Positions 8,121 through 16,376 of a stretch of 64,000 bases of DNA are shown here, in pieces. The DNA is from Pseudomonadota bacterium (GTDB taxonomy: Bacteria > Pseudomonadota > Gammaproteobacteria > Steroidobacterales > JBCBZW01): positions 1 to 64,000 of the forward strand of contig JBCCWS010000022.1 in the NCBI GenBank assembly GCA_039193195.1, written 5' to 3'. How positions within the stretch are numbered: the stretch's first letter is position 1; each line of letters starts with the position of its first letter. The notes beneath the pieces are model-generated. The model was not told where the DNA came from and made no database searches. It saw only the letters and a list, made by a program, of their open reading frames with translations. The translations under genes and the position numbers were made by a program.

Positions 8121-9553
8121 CGCACCTGAAGTTGAGCATTCAGTGGCTGGCCGAAGGTGAAGCCACCGCCGGCACCGAAGCCAAAGCCGAAGGCCCGCAG
8201 GTATTCGTTGTCCAGGGCGTTGAACACGTTCAGCTGCACGTCCCAAGAATTGTTGAACTGATAGCCTAGCATCAGATCGGCGATGGCATAGCCGTCGACG
8301 AAGCCGAGATCGCGGTGCGGAACGAACACCGTCGGGAAGCGCAGGGGCACATCGCCCGTGAAGCGCACGCCGATGGAGCCGCGAAAGCCCGTGCTGAGCG
8401 AGTTGTAGTCGATGTACGCGCTGCCGTTGTACTCGGGGATCAGCCACACCTGACCGATGTTGCCGAAGATCTCCTCGGTGATCTCCACGTCGTTGTAGCC
8501 AAAGTTCACGCTGATCGAGATCGTGTCGGTCACGTTTCCGCTGGCGCTGACCTCGAAGCCCGTGCTCTGCTGCCCGCCGGCGGCGACGAAGAAGCCATCG
8601 CCCGGCTCGTTGGTGGGATCGAAGGCGGCCAGGTCCTCGCGGGTGATCTCGAACACGGAGGCATCGAAAGACAGGCCGCGCGGTCCGCGGTACTTCACGC
8701 CCACCTCGTGCGCCCGGCCGCGCTCGGGGTTGAGAAATCCCGTGCGCGAGAGCTGGGCCTGGGGCACGAAGGACTCTGCATAGCTGTAGAAGACGCGCAC
8801 GGAGTCCGTGATGCTGGCGTTGATGCCCGTCTTGATCGTGGTATCGCTCTCCGTGCGCACCTCCGGCGTGGCGAAGCGAGAGGTGGCACGCGACTCCTCC
8901 ACCTCATCCCAACGGAAGCCGAAGGGCACGGTGATGCGCTCGTGGGGCCTCAAGTAGACCTCGGCGTAGACAGAGGTCAGCTCGTCCTGGTTGTTGAACC
9001 CATCGGCGTCTTCGGGCAGCTCGAGGGTGATCGCCGGGCCGATAAAGGTGGAGGGATCGGTGAGGACGACGATGCCCAGATCTTCCGTGAGGAAATTGGT
9101 GTTGAAAGACTCACGGTCTGAGTAGGTGAAGCCGAGGAGCGCGTCGTGCTTCTGGCCGAAGAGGTCGAAGGCGCCGGCAAGCTGCACGTCGAGGTACACC
9201 TGCTCCTCCTCGTTGGCGCGGACGAACCCGTAGCGATTGCCGGTGCGATCGTCGAAGGGGATGCCGTTGAACTGGTAGTCCGGGTTGTAGTCGTCGTAGT
9301 AGCTGCAGCGGTAGAAGCCGTTGCCGTAGGCCTGATCGCCTTCGGTATCGAGGTAGCTACCGCGCACCGTGAGCTTGAGGTTGTCGAGGAAGTCGTGCAC
9401 CACCTGCGCTACGGCGTAAACGTACTCATTGTTAAGGCTATTCCTCGCCGAGCCGATGAAGGTGCCGGTGGTGATCTCCTCGGGTACGGTCAGATCGACA
9501 TTGAGGGGGAAGTACGGCTCGAAGCCTCCCTCGAGGTTTTTGACCGGCTGCAA
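8108..9553 (-). CDS. TonB-dependent receptor, N-terminally truncated
   Basis: A 481-residue beta-barrel part of a TonB-dependent siderophore-type receptor. It aligns by eye with the full-length receptor at 16377-18617 from about residue 310 of the latter: both have F-L-D-N-L-K-L-T-V-R-G-S-Y, and both end in L-N-V-F/N-N-A/L-D-x-x-Y-L and a closing strand. Signal peptide, TonB box and plug are absent, and only about 200 bp separates it from the divergent DUF3649 gene. The start codon is uncertain (TTG at 9553). Without the plug it is probably non-functional for transport, although the frame is intact. Confidence 0.75.
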   Translation of the reverse strand: MQPVKNLEGGFEPYFPLNVDLTVPEEITTGTFIGSARNSLNNEYVYAVAQVVHDFLDNLKLTVRGSYLDTEGDQAYGNGFYRCSYYDDYNPDYQFNGIPFDDRTGNRYGFVRANEEEQVYLDVQLAGAFDLFGQKHDALLGFTYSDRESFNTNFLTEDLGIVVLTDPSTFIGPAITLELPEDADGFNNQDELTSVYAEVYLRPHERITVPFGFRWDEVEESRATSRFATPEVRTESDTTIKTGINASITDSVRVFYSYAESFVPQAQLSRTGFLNPERGRAHEVGVKYRGPRGLSFDASVFEITREDLAAFDPTNEPGDGFFVAAGGQQSTGFEVSASGNVTDTISISVNFGYNDVEITEEIFGNIGQVWLIPEYNGSAYIDYNSLSTGFRGSIGVRFTGDVPLRFPTVFVPHRDLGFVDGYAIADLMLGYQFNNSWDVQLNVFNALDNEYLRAFGFGFGAGGGFTFGQPLNAQLQVRWSY

Positions 9554-9681
9554 ACTGGCGAAAGCAAATGCGCACTCGAGGATGGAGATCGCGCTAAGAA
9601 AACCCCATGACCGCTGGGGAATCTGCGCCAGGTCAGGGGGTTAGCTGCCGTTCCTGAAAATGAGATGAGGCATTGCTTCCC

Positions 9682-9702
9682 CGCAAACGCGAATCATTTG
9701 CG
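9682..9702. promoter_or_regulatory. Inverted repeat in the receptor/DUF3649 intergenic region
   Basis: CGCAAA (9682-9687) and TTTGCG (9697-9702) flank a 9-base centre in the short gap between the truncated receptor gene and the PepSY operon. It could be an operator for the iron genes; it does not match the Fur 19-mer well. Confidence 0.25.
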
Positions 9703-9764
9703 ACCGGGTACGAATGCAACCAAGATGGCGGCAGTGCAGTGCGGTAATGCCGATGGCAGGTGGC

Positions 9765-10091
9765 GTGAACAGCGAAACGGACACCGAGCAAGAGGGCCTT
9801 CGCGCCGCCGTGGCGATGGCCACCCGGGTGGCCCTGATCGTCGCGGGCGGCTACGCCTTAACCGGCGGGCTCTCCGCCCTCGGCGGGATCGCCATGCACG
9901 CCTCGGGGATGCCCCTGGACGATGCTATGCTGCTAGCGTCCATGGTCGGCTTCCTCGTGTACGTCGGCATCGTGATCTGGGGCTTCAGCGCCCCACCGCA
10001 CTGGCGCCCGTCCCTCATCATCTTGACCCTCGCGGTGATCACGATGGCCGCTGCCTCCACGCTAGCCCCGAGCGAGGTACTCACGCCGTGA
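9765..10091 (+). CDS. DUF3649-like small inner-membrane protein
   Basis: About 108 residues with three hydrophobic segments (A-L-I-V-A-G-G-Y-A-L, a central helix with F-L-V-Y-V-G-I-V-I-W-G-F, and a third at L-I-I-L-T-L-A-V). Length, topology and place directly before a PepSY protein and a DUF3325 protein match the DUF3649 family found at siderophore-receptor loci. The GTG at 9765 follows AGGTGG; the ATG at 9714 is the alternative. Its stop TGA overlaps the next gene's GTG start (GTGA, 10088-10091), so the two are translationally coupled. Exact role unknown; probably part of an iron-siderophore reduction or uptake system. Confidence 0.65.
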   Translation: MNSETDTEQEGLRAAVAMATRVALIVAGGYALTGGLSALGGIAMHASGMPLDDAMLLASMVGFLVYVGIVIWGFSAPPHWRPSLIILTLAVITMAAASTLAPSEVLTP

Positions 10092-11776
10092 GCAAACGCC
10101 AGCCCGGTTTTCGAGACTCCATGGAGTGGCTCCACACCTGGACCGGCGTGGTGGTCGGCGCCCTGCTGTTCACGATCTTCTGGATGGGCACGCTCTCCGT
10201 GTTCGACAAGGAGATCGATCGCTGGATGATGCCGCAGATGCGCGGCTCAGCCGCGCCTGTCCCCGCGCCGAGCGCCATCGATATAGACAGTGCCATCGAG
10301 GCCCTGAGCGCCGCGCCTTCCGAGTTGCCGATCGAGGGCATTTACCTCTCCCTGCCCACCGCACGCACGCCAGTGATGACCGGCTACGTCAGCTACGCCG
10401 CCGCCCAGGAGGGCACGACGGCGCGCAGCGGCGAGGAAAGCGAGGAAGAGGCGCAGTACATCGCCCGCATCATCGAGCCGAGCACCGGCGAGTTCCTCGG
10501 CGAGCCAGACTCCCACGCCGGCACTAGTTTCTTCTTCCCCTTTCACTTCCGCCTGCACATCCCCGGCAACCTCGGCTATTGGCTGGTCGGCTTCGCCGCC
10601 CTCAGCATGCTGACCATGCTTATCTCCGGCGTGATCATCCACCGCAAGATCTTCGTCGACTTCTTCACCTTCCGCCCGCGCAAGCACGTGCGACGCTCAA
10701 CGCTCGATCTGCACAACGTCACGGGCGTGCTCCTGCTGCCGTTCACCTTCATGTTCGCCCTCTCCGGGCTGATCATCTTCGCCGGCTGGTACGCCTCCTT
10801 GCCGTGGCAGTTCGCCCGTGACCTCGCCGGCGACGAGACGGTCGCCCTGTACGATCACGCCGACCACTACGCCCACTACGAGCAGAAGGCGCTCGGCGAG
10901 CCCGGGGAGCTCACCGCGATCGCGCCGCTGCTCGCACAAGCCGAGGCGATCTGGACCGAGCGCTACGGGCAACCGGCCCGCGCTGATGGCCTCAACATCC
11001 AACACGCGGGCGATGCCAACGCCCTGGTGGCTGTGCGTCGCACCTTCCCCGAACAGCGCGTGGAAATGGGGCAGGACATCGTCTACTTCCACGGCGTCAC
11101 CGGCGAGCAGCTTGCCGACTTCACCCCATCACCTATCTTCCACGCCAGGCAGTGGCTCGAGGGTCTGCACTTCGTGCAATTTCGCCACGTCGCCCTGCGC
11201 TGGTTTTACTTCGCCGCCGGGCTCGGCGCCTGCGTGATGATCGGCACGGGCTTTCTCTTCTGGTCGGCCTCACGGCGGGCGACGCGCGCCGGCAAGGCCG
11301 ACCCGCTCAAGGTGCGCGTGGTGGATTCGCTGAGCGTAGGCACCGTGGCCGGAATCATCCTGGCGAGCGTCGCCTATCTCGTCTTCAACCGGCTGCTCGC
11401 GATCTTCGGGGGTCCCGAAGGGCACGCCCGCGCCGATTTGGAAGCCCTCGTCTTCTTCATCGTCTGGATAGGCACCTTCGTGCACGCTGCCATTCGTGGC
11501 CGCCCCGCGTGGGGCGAGCAGGCGTGGGTGATCGGCGCCCTCGCCGTTGCCGCCCCCGTGCTGAACTGGCTGACCACCGCAGACAATCCGGTGTCCGCCG
11601 CCTTGACCGGTCACTGGGCGATCCTCGCCATGGATCTCGTGCTCATCGCCTTCGCCGCCGCCGCCATCGCCACCGCGCGCCGGCTCACCCGCCCGGCGGT
11701 CTCGACAGGCTCCACGCGACAGGCACCCGACGCCCTGCCGGTGCCCGGGGACTCGCCCGGGCTCGCGGTCAAGTAG
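10088..11776 (+). CDS. PepSY-associated membrane protein (siderophore-iron utilisation)
   Basis: A 562-residue integral membrane protein of the PepSY-associated TM family. It opens with the family's signature (M-E-W-L-H-T-W-T-G-V-V-V-G) in the first helix, has a periplasmic segment, then F-H-F-R-L-H, a second helix, H-R-K-I-F and F-R-P-R-K, and later helices containing His residues that could bind haem. Relatives are thought to be inner-membrane ferric-siderophore reductases or chaperones. The GTG start at 10088 overlaps the preceding stop. The open frame runs upstream to 9665, but that part is out-of-frame reading of DUF3649. The DUF3325 gene follows 12 bases after the stop. Confidence 0.82.
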   Translation: MSKRQPGFRDSMEWLHTWTGVVVGALLFTIFWMGTLSVFDKEIDRWMMPQMRGSAAPVPAPSAIDIDSAIEALSAAPSELPIEGIYLSLPTARTPVMTGYVSYAAAQEGTTARSGEESEEEAQYIARIIEPSTGEFLGEPDSHAGTSFFFPFHFRLHIPGNLGYWLVGFAALSMLTMLISGVIIHRKIFVDFFTFRPRKHVRRSTLDLHNVTGVLLLPFTFMFALSGLIIFAGWYASLPWQFARDLAGDETVALYDHADHYAHYEQKALGEPGELTAIAPLLAQAEAIWTERYGQPARADGLNIQHAGDANALVAVRRTFPEQRVEMGQDIVYFHGVTGEQLADFTPSPIFHARQWLEGLHFVQFRHVALRWFYFAAGLGACVMIGTGFLFWSASRRATRAGKADPLKVRVVDSLSVGTVAGIILASVAYLVFNRLLAIFGGPEGHARADLEALVFFIVWIGTFVHAAIRGRPAWGEQAWVIGALAVAAPVLNWLTTADNPVSAALTGHWAILAMDLVLIAFAAAAIATARRLTRPAVSTGSTRQAPDALPVPGDSPGLAVK

Positions 11777-11787
11777 CGTTACACGCG

Positions 11788-12102
11788 GTGGAGACCTTGC
11801 TGCTAGCGTTGGCCAGCGCGAGCTGCATGCTGTCGGCGGCGCTGCTCGCCCTCAGCCAGCAGCGCAACTGGCGTGCGGTAACGGCAGCGCCGTACCCTAG
11901 CGCGATCCGCACCACCGCCCGACCCCTGGCATATGGGCTGATGGGGCTCGCCCTCGTGCTATGCGTGGCTCGCGATGGCGGCAGTTTCGCCGCCCTGCTG
12001 TGGCCCCTACTGCTCGGTGCTGCCGGCCTCGCCGTGACACTGGTCATCGCCTATCGCCCACGTTGGCTGCGTCCGTTGACGAGCCCTTTCGCGCGGCGCT
12101 GA
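11788..12102 (+). CDS. DUF3325-like small membrane protein
   Basis: A 104-residue protein with three hydrophobic helices (L-L-L-A-L-A-S-A-S-C-M-L-S-A-A-L-L-A-L; A-Y-G-L-M-G-L-A-L-V-L-C; L-L-G-A-A-G-L-A-V-T-L-V) and a motif S-Q-Q-R-N-W typical of DUF3325. It closes the DUF3649-PepSY-DUF3325 set. The GTG at 11788 begins just before the first helix; the frame is open further upstream inside the PepSY gene but reads as Arg-rich shadow there. Function unknown; the context indicates iron acquisition. Confidence 0.68.
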   Translation: METLLLALASASCMLSAALLALSQQRNWRAVTAAPYPSAIRTTARPLAYGLMGLALVLCVARDGGSFAALLWPLLLGAAGLAVTLVIAYRPRWLRPLTSPFARR

Positions 12103-12125
12103 CATCCCTGCGCTCGACGCCCGTG

Positions 12126-12146
12126 ACGCCCTCACCGCGAGGGCGT
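12126..12146. terminator. Hairpin between convergent genes
   Basis: An 8-bp perfect stem (ACGCCCTC 12126-12133, GAGGGCGT 12139-12146) with a 5-base loop between the DUF3325 gene (+) and the hydrolase gene (-), overlapping the latter's stop. There is no T run, so it may be a bidirectional 3' stabiliser rather than an intrinsic terminator. Confidence 0.45.
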
Positions 12147-13496
12147 ATCACTCGCCCCACGCCGCGGCGCCACCTCAGCGCCCTCGTAGGCTGCCTCGAA
12201 GCGGCGATACCTGATCCAGTCGCTCACTAACGGCAAGTACCCAGGCGCGTACCCGGTCATTTGGCGCTCGCCCTGCTCGTCCTCTGTGAACTCGACGATC
12301 CCGTGGTCCGTATCGGGAAAGAAGGCGACGTCGATCGGGCGGCCCTCGCTCTGCAGCTCCGTGAGGATCACGCGCGTTTGCGCGGACGGTGCCGACCGGT
12401 CTTTGCCGGCCAACACCCAGAGCATGGGGGCGTCGATCGAGCGCAGCACGGGCACGGGCTCGTACTCCCAGCTCGTGTCCTTGCTGAGAAAGAAGTAGCC
12501 GATGCGGAACTGCCACAGGGGTCGGATCACCATGTCCCAGGAGACCCCACCCTCGATGTGGGCAAACCAGTCCTCATCCTCGTAGGCTTTGCGCACGCGC
12601 ACGAGATCCTCTTTGCCATCCTGGAAGTCCGAGGCCAGGAGGCGACCGGTGATGTCCGTCACCTCGCGCGCCTTCGCCAGCACGTCTTCGCCGTAGCCCG
12701 CCTCACGCAAGCGAAGCTGCACTTCGTCGCGATCCTCCGCCAGGGGTCCCTCGGCCATGCCGTAGCTGGCGATGACGAAATCGCCCTCACTCAGCGTGGC
12801 GGCCAGCGGCGCCACCCAACCGCCCTGGCTGCCACCGAAGTAGCCGCTCGACGCCACCCGATCACCTGCCATTTCAAGAGCCGTGCGGTGCGCGGCGGCA
12901 GCGTCGCCGGCAAGGAGATCGAAGTCCTGCGTGTACTCGCCGGTGGATCCCCCGGTACCACGCTTGTCGTAGACGAATACACCTATGCCCTGGGCGGGCA
13001 GCATGCGCTGATGGTAGGAGTAGTCGAGGGCGCTGTAGTCTTCCGAGCCGTGCACCAGGACGACCACGGGGACGGCGTCTTTACCTTTCGGCAGTACTAG
13101 GCGACCGGCGAGCTCTTCCCCGACGCCCTGGAAGCGGGTGCCCACGGCGTCCACCGCCACGCGCTCACCCTGCCCGTCGACACCCGCGATGCCCTCGACG
13201 CGGATCTGCGCGTCGCTGCACTCCCCGAGGTGAATGCGGGCCGGGTGAGGCTGCGTCGTCCATCCTGCCGTGCCCGTCCATACGCCCGCCTCGTCGGCCA
13301 AGGCTACGCGACCGACGCGGCCATCGAGAGTTCGCCAACGCAGGTGGTCGGCGCTGGACACACCGATGTCGATGAGCGCACCGGACGCCATGCGATACGT
13401 GCCCAACTGGCAGCGCAGGTCCTCGCTGATCGGCTCAGGCTGATCAGCGCAGGCAGCGAGTAGGAAGAAGCTGAGGAATACGAGGGGTGAGCGCAC
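12132..13496 (-). CDS. Alpha/beta hydrolase lipoprotein (acyl-peptidase/dienelactone hydrolase-like)
   Basis: About 454 residues. A lipoprotein signal (hydrophobic core, L-A-A-C) is followed by a small beta domain and an alpha/beta hydrolase domain. V-L-V-H-G (H149-G150) marks the oxyanion strand, G-G-S-Q-G-G places the nucleophile at S223, and D366 (A-G-K-D) and H398 (D-T-D-H-G) complete a likely triad. It is probably an esterase or peptidase in the periplasm or outer membrane. The GTG at 13496 is chosen because AAAGGA lies 6 bases upstream; the frame runs open to 13652 with no signal-like sequence there. Confidence 0.82.
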   Translation of the reverse strand: MRSPLVFLSFFLLAACADQPEPISEDLRCQLGTYRMASGALIDIGVSSADHLRWRTLDGRVGRVALADEAGVWTGTAGWTTQPHPARIHLGECSDAQIRVEGIAGVDGQGERVAVDAVGTRFQGVGEELAGRLVLPKGKDAVPVVVLVHGSEDYSALDYSYHQRMLPAQGIGVFVYDKRGTGGSTGEYTQDFDLLAGDAAAAHRTALEMAGDRVASSGYFGGSQGGWVAPLAATLSEGDFVIASYGMAEGPLAEDRDEVQLRLREAGYGEDVLAKAREVTDITGRLLASDFQDGKEDLVRVRKAYEDEDWFAHIEGGVSWDMVIRPLWQFRIGYFFLSKDTSWEYEPVPVLRSIDAPMLWVLAGKDRSAPSAQTRVILTELQSEGRPIDVAFFPDTDHGIVEFTEDEQGERQMTGYAPGYLPLVSDWIRYRRFEAAYEGAEVAPRRGASDTPSR

Positions 13497-14122
13497 GGCG
13501 AGTCCTTTGCACAGTCTGAACGTAGAGGTTACGCGCCAACATCGGGCCAGGGCCAGGCCACACCGGGACCAGTGCGCCATGGTGGCCGCCGCCAGTGCCG
13601 ATGTTCCCATCATCTCTGGGGTGTTGGCATCATCTGGGAACCCACTGCACACTGGTGAGCTCGCGAATCCCGAGGGCGCTCACCCTGAAGACACATCTCC
13701 CTGAGTTTTGGTCGCAATGATCACGCGACGAGACGGCGATCGAGGAGTTCTGAAGATAGGGGGCTGGCAACCCACGCTGACGCCGCAGGGCAAGTCGTTC
13801 GGCACACGGCTCTCGCGCTGATCGTCCTCGACGGACAGGTCGTCGAGGGAGAGGGTGAAGCCCCACCTAGCGGCGCCTATGGTTGCGGGCCTCACCAAGC
13901 TTTCGCTAGAGAAATCGCGCCACGGAGAGATTCGCGTGCGCGTTGCGTTCACCACGCCCCTCGCGCCACTTAGGCGAGCGCATGCTCGGGGACATCGTTC
14001 GCCTGGCAGCGCTGAGTGCAGACTTCACCACCATCGGGCTGTTCTGCGCACCCGTCCGGCCGCACCAACGTGGGACCCTTCGTTGACAACGTGTTCGACG
14101 AGCTATTCCGGGAGACCGCCGC
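13497..14122. other. 626-bp intergenic region with possible gene relic
   Basis: No convincing intact gene. It contains an inverted repeat (GTTCCCA near 13603, TGGGAAC near 13634). On the + strand near 14061-14120 a short reading, F-V-D-N-V-F-D-E, resembles the last strand of TonB-dependent receptors, perhaps a remnant. Otherwise nothing is recognisable. Confidence 0.35.
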
Positions 14123-16324
14123 CTACTGTAGACTTTGCGCGCCGCCCAACTCCCGTTGGAAAAACCTCACCATCGACGCGATCGCGTAGGCGTAGCGGTC
14201 GCCCCGTCCCTCGTGCGCATGATTGGTGCCGGGGAACAGCACCAGATCGTAGGGCTTTCCGTGCTCAGCCAGCGCATCCAACATGCGATGCGTATTGCTG
14301 ATCGGCACGTTCACATCGCTGGTACCGGCGATGAGCTGCAGTGATGCCTGCCACCCGGCCAAGCGCTCGCTGAGCTCACCCCGCGCGTAGGCTTGCGGGT
14401 GCTCTCCCGGCGCACCGAGCACAAATTCGATGAAGGCCGTGTGATCCGTGAAGCTCGTCTGCGGCACGCTGACCGAGACGGCGCGATAGGCGGTCGGCGC
14501 CTCGATCCCGGCCAGCAGCGCCGAAAAGCCGCCCCAGGAGTTACCAGCGATGCCGAGGCGTGACAGGTCCATCCACGGGCGCTCCATCGCCAATGATTGC
14601 AAGGTCGATAGGTGCTCCGACACCTGCCCCTCGGGCCAGCGCCCGTAGGTGGCTTGGCGGATCGCCCTACCTCGCCCGGGCGTGCCGGCGCCGTCGATGG
14701 TCACCACCACAAAGCCTGCGCGCACGAGCATGCCGATGACGCTCGTGTAGTCAGACCCACTGCCATGTTCGCCGAATCCGTAGTAGCCGAGCGGGGTCGC
14801 CAGCAGAGAAGGCGCGCCGTAGACGCGCTCGATCACCGGGTAGCGACGCTCGGAATCGAAGTCCGGGGGGCGGAAGATCATCCCGGTCACACTGTGCGGC
14901 CCTAAGGATCCGGCGATGGAAAACGGCTCCGGCGAGGGCCAAGTGCTGCGTGCCGCGGGTACGGACGCTTCGAAGGGAGTGCTCAGCACCGCCCCGTCCT
15001 GCAGGCGTCGCAGGCGCAGCGTGGGTGGCTCGTCGACGGCTGAATGCAGATCGAGGAAGCGATCCTGGTCGATCGCCACGTTGATGGAATGCACGCCCGG
15101 GCGGCTCGTGAGGAAGCGTTGCTCATGCGCCCCCTCGGCTCGCTGCGTCACCCGCAGCAACTGTCGATCGAGGGGCCGCTCCGCCGTGCCGGCGGTGAAG
15201 TAGAAGCGGTCCGTCGTGTCATCGTGGGCGATGAAATCAACCACGTCGAACGCCCCGGTCGTGAGGCGCGTGGGCGCTCCACCCTCGCGGTCGATCAGGT
15301 AGTAATGGAAGTATCCCGTGTGATCCGAGCGCCAGAGCACCTCATCGCCGCCGTTGAGGTAGCGCGCCGTCTGCGGGCCGCCGGGCCACTTCACGGCGCG
15401 CTCGCTGGACTGCATGTGCAGGATCGACACGCTGCCGTCGGCCACCGAGATCTCACTGAGCACGTACTCGCTTAGATCGCGCGCCACATCGATGACGAGG
15501 AAGCGCTCGCCGTCGGCGGCCCACTCGATGAAGAATCGGTAGCGATCGCTTGGCGGTGGCGGCACCGTGAGCGCTACATCGGCCTTGTCGGCGTCCACCA
15601 CCACGAGGGTGGTGCGTGGCAGGGGTTGATCGACGCGGCCCCAGTAGCGAAACTCGAGGAGTTCGTGCGCGAAGGGATCCAGCGCGCGCATCGGGACCAT
15701 CTCGGTGCTGTCGTGGCGACGGCCGACGAAGTAGCGAGCCGTAGGTGAGAAGATGCTCGCGGACGCCTCCCAGATGTCGCTGCCCAGGAAGTAGGGAGCG
15801 GGCGAGGTGCCGTCGTCGGTGATTGCAACGGCGTTGGCCTCACCCACCTTGCGCAGAGCGAGGTCCGGACCTAGCAGCGAGGCGAAGTAGCGACCGTCCG
15901 GCGACAGGCGCTCCCGACGGTCCCACCCCCACATGGGAAACATCCCGCGCACCGTCCTGGGCGATGGGGGCCGCGTCGACGCCAGCTCGACGAGCGCGCC
16001 ATCGCGCACTCGCCACTGAAGCCCACCGGGCTTCGCGCCGTAGAACTCGCAGGGACGATCCCCCGCCACGAGGGCTTGCGGATCTGCGTGCGTCGATGCC
16101 GCGCCGTCCTCGCTGCGAAAGACGCGGTAGCCGACGCACACGCCCATGCCGTCCGCACTGAATCCCCAGCCTGGCGCGGGAACGGCGAGGCCCTCGTGGA
16201 GGGCCTCGATCTGCTCCCGCACCTCGACGAGATCGTAAGCACGCTCCGCCGCCGCAGCCGCATGCGGCGCGATCGCCGCAATCGCCGCAATCGCCGCGAC
16301 TAACAGCCTAAGTTGGATAGCCAT
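14123..16324 (-). CDS. Prolyl oligopeptidase-family serine peptidase (S9, DPP IV-like)
   Basis: A 733-residue exported peptidase. The N-terminus is an Ala/Ile-rich signal peptide (A-A-I-A-A-I-A-A-I-A-P-H-A-A-A-A-A). An N-terminal beta-propeller region (about 40-480) is followed by the catalytic alpha/beta domain (about 490-730). The nucleophile is S596 in G-N-S-W-G-G; the Asp is in G-T-S-D-V-N-V-P and the His in G-T-N-H-A-H. Family members cleave dipeptides or after Pro in short peptides. Start and signal peptide agree. It is followed downstream by the 626-bp gap and the hydrolase lipoprotein on the same strand, but they are probably separate units. Confidence 0.87.
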   Translation of the reverse strand: MAIQLRLLVAAIAAIAAIAPHAAAAAERAYDLVEVREQIEALHEGLAVPAPGWGFSADGMGVCVGYRVFRSEDGAASTHADPQALVAGDRPCEFYGAKPGGLQWRVRDGALVELASTRPPSPRTVRGMFPMWGWDRRERLSPDGRYFASLLGPDLALRKVGEANAVAITDDGTSPAPYFLGSDIWEASASIFSPTARYFVGRRHDSTEMVPMRALDPFAHELLEFRYWGRVDQPLPRTTLVVVDADKADVALTVPPPPSDRYRFFIEWAADGERFLVIDVARDLSEYVLSEISVADGSVSILHMQSSERAVKWPGGPQTARYLNGGDEVLWRSDHTGYFHYYLIDREGGAPTRLTTGAFDVVDFIAHDDTTDRFYFTAGTAERPLDRQLLRVTQRAEGAHEQRFLTSRPGVHSINVAIDQDRFLDLHSAVDEPPTLRLRRLQDGAVLSTPFEASVPAARSTWPSPEPFSIAGSLGPHSVTGMIFRPPDFDSERRYPVIERVYGAPSLLATPLGYYGFGEHGSGSDYTSVIGMLVRAGFVVVTIDGAGTPGRGRAIRQATYGRWPEGQVSEHLSTLQSLAMERPWMDLSRLGIAGNSWGGFSALLAGIEAPTAYRAVSVSVPQTSFTDHTAFIEFVLGAPGEHPQAYARGELSERLAGWQASLQLIAGTSDVNVPISNTHRMLDALAEHGKPYDLVLFPGTNHAHEGRGDRYAYAIASMVRFFQRELGGAQSLQ

Positions 16325-16376
16325 CGCGTCCTTGGCACCGGAGCACAGCGATGCACCCGTGGCCTGGCGGCCGTGC

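Noticed and set aside
8315-9121. 268-codon frame antisense to the truncated receptor
   Set aside because: Low-complexity Arg/Ala/Val product and opposite to a clear coding frame.
9655-9675. Possible Fur box before the PepSY operon
   Set aside because: The best alignment (GAAAATGAGATGAGGCATT) matches only about half of the 19-base consensus, so I do not call it.
11152-11787. Long 5' extension of the DUF3325 frame
   Set aside because: The extension is a shifted reading of the PepSY gene; the hydrophobic DUF3325 sequence begins only at 11788.
13855-14301. 148-codon + frame overlapping the end of the S9 peptidase gene
   Set aside because: His/Arg/Pro-rich chance product running antisense into a certain gene.
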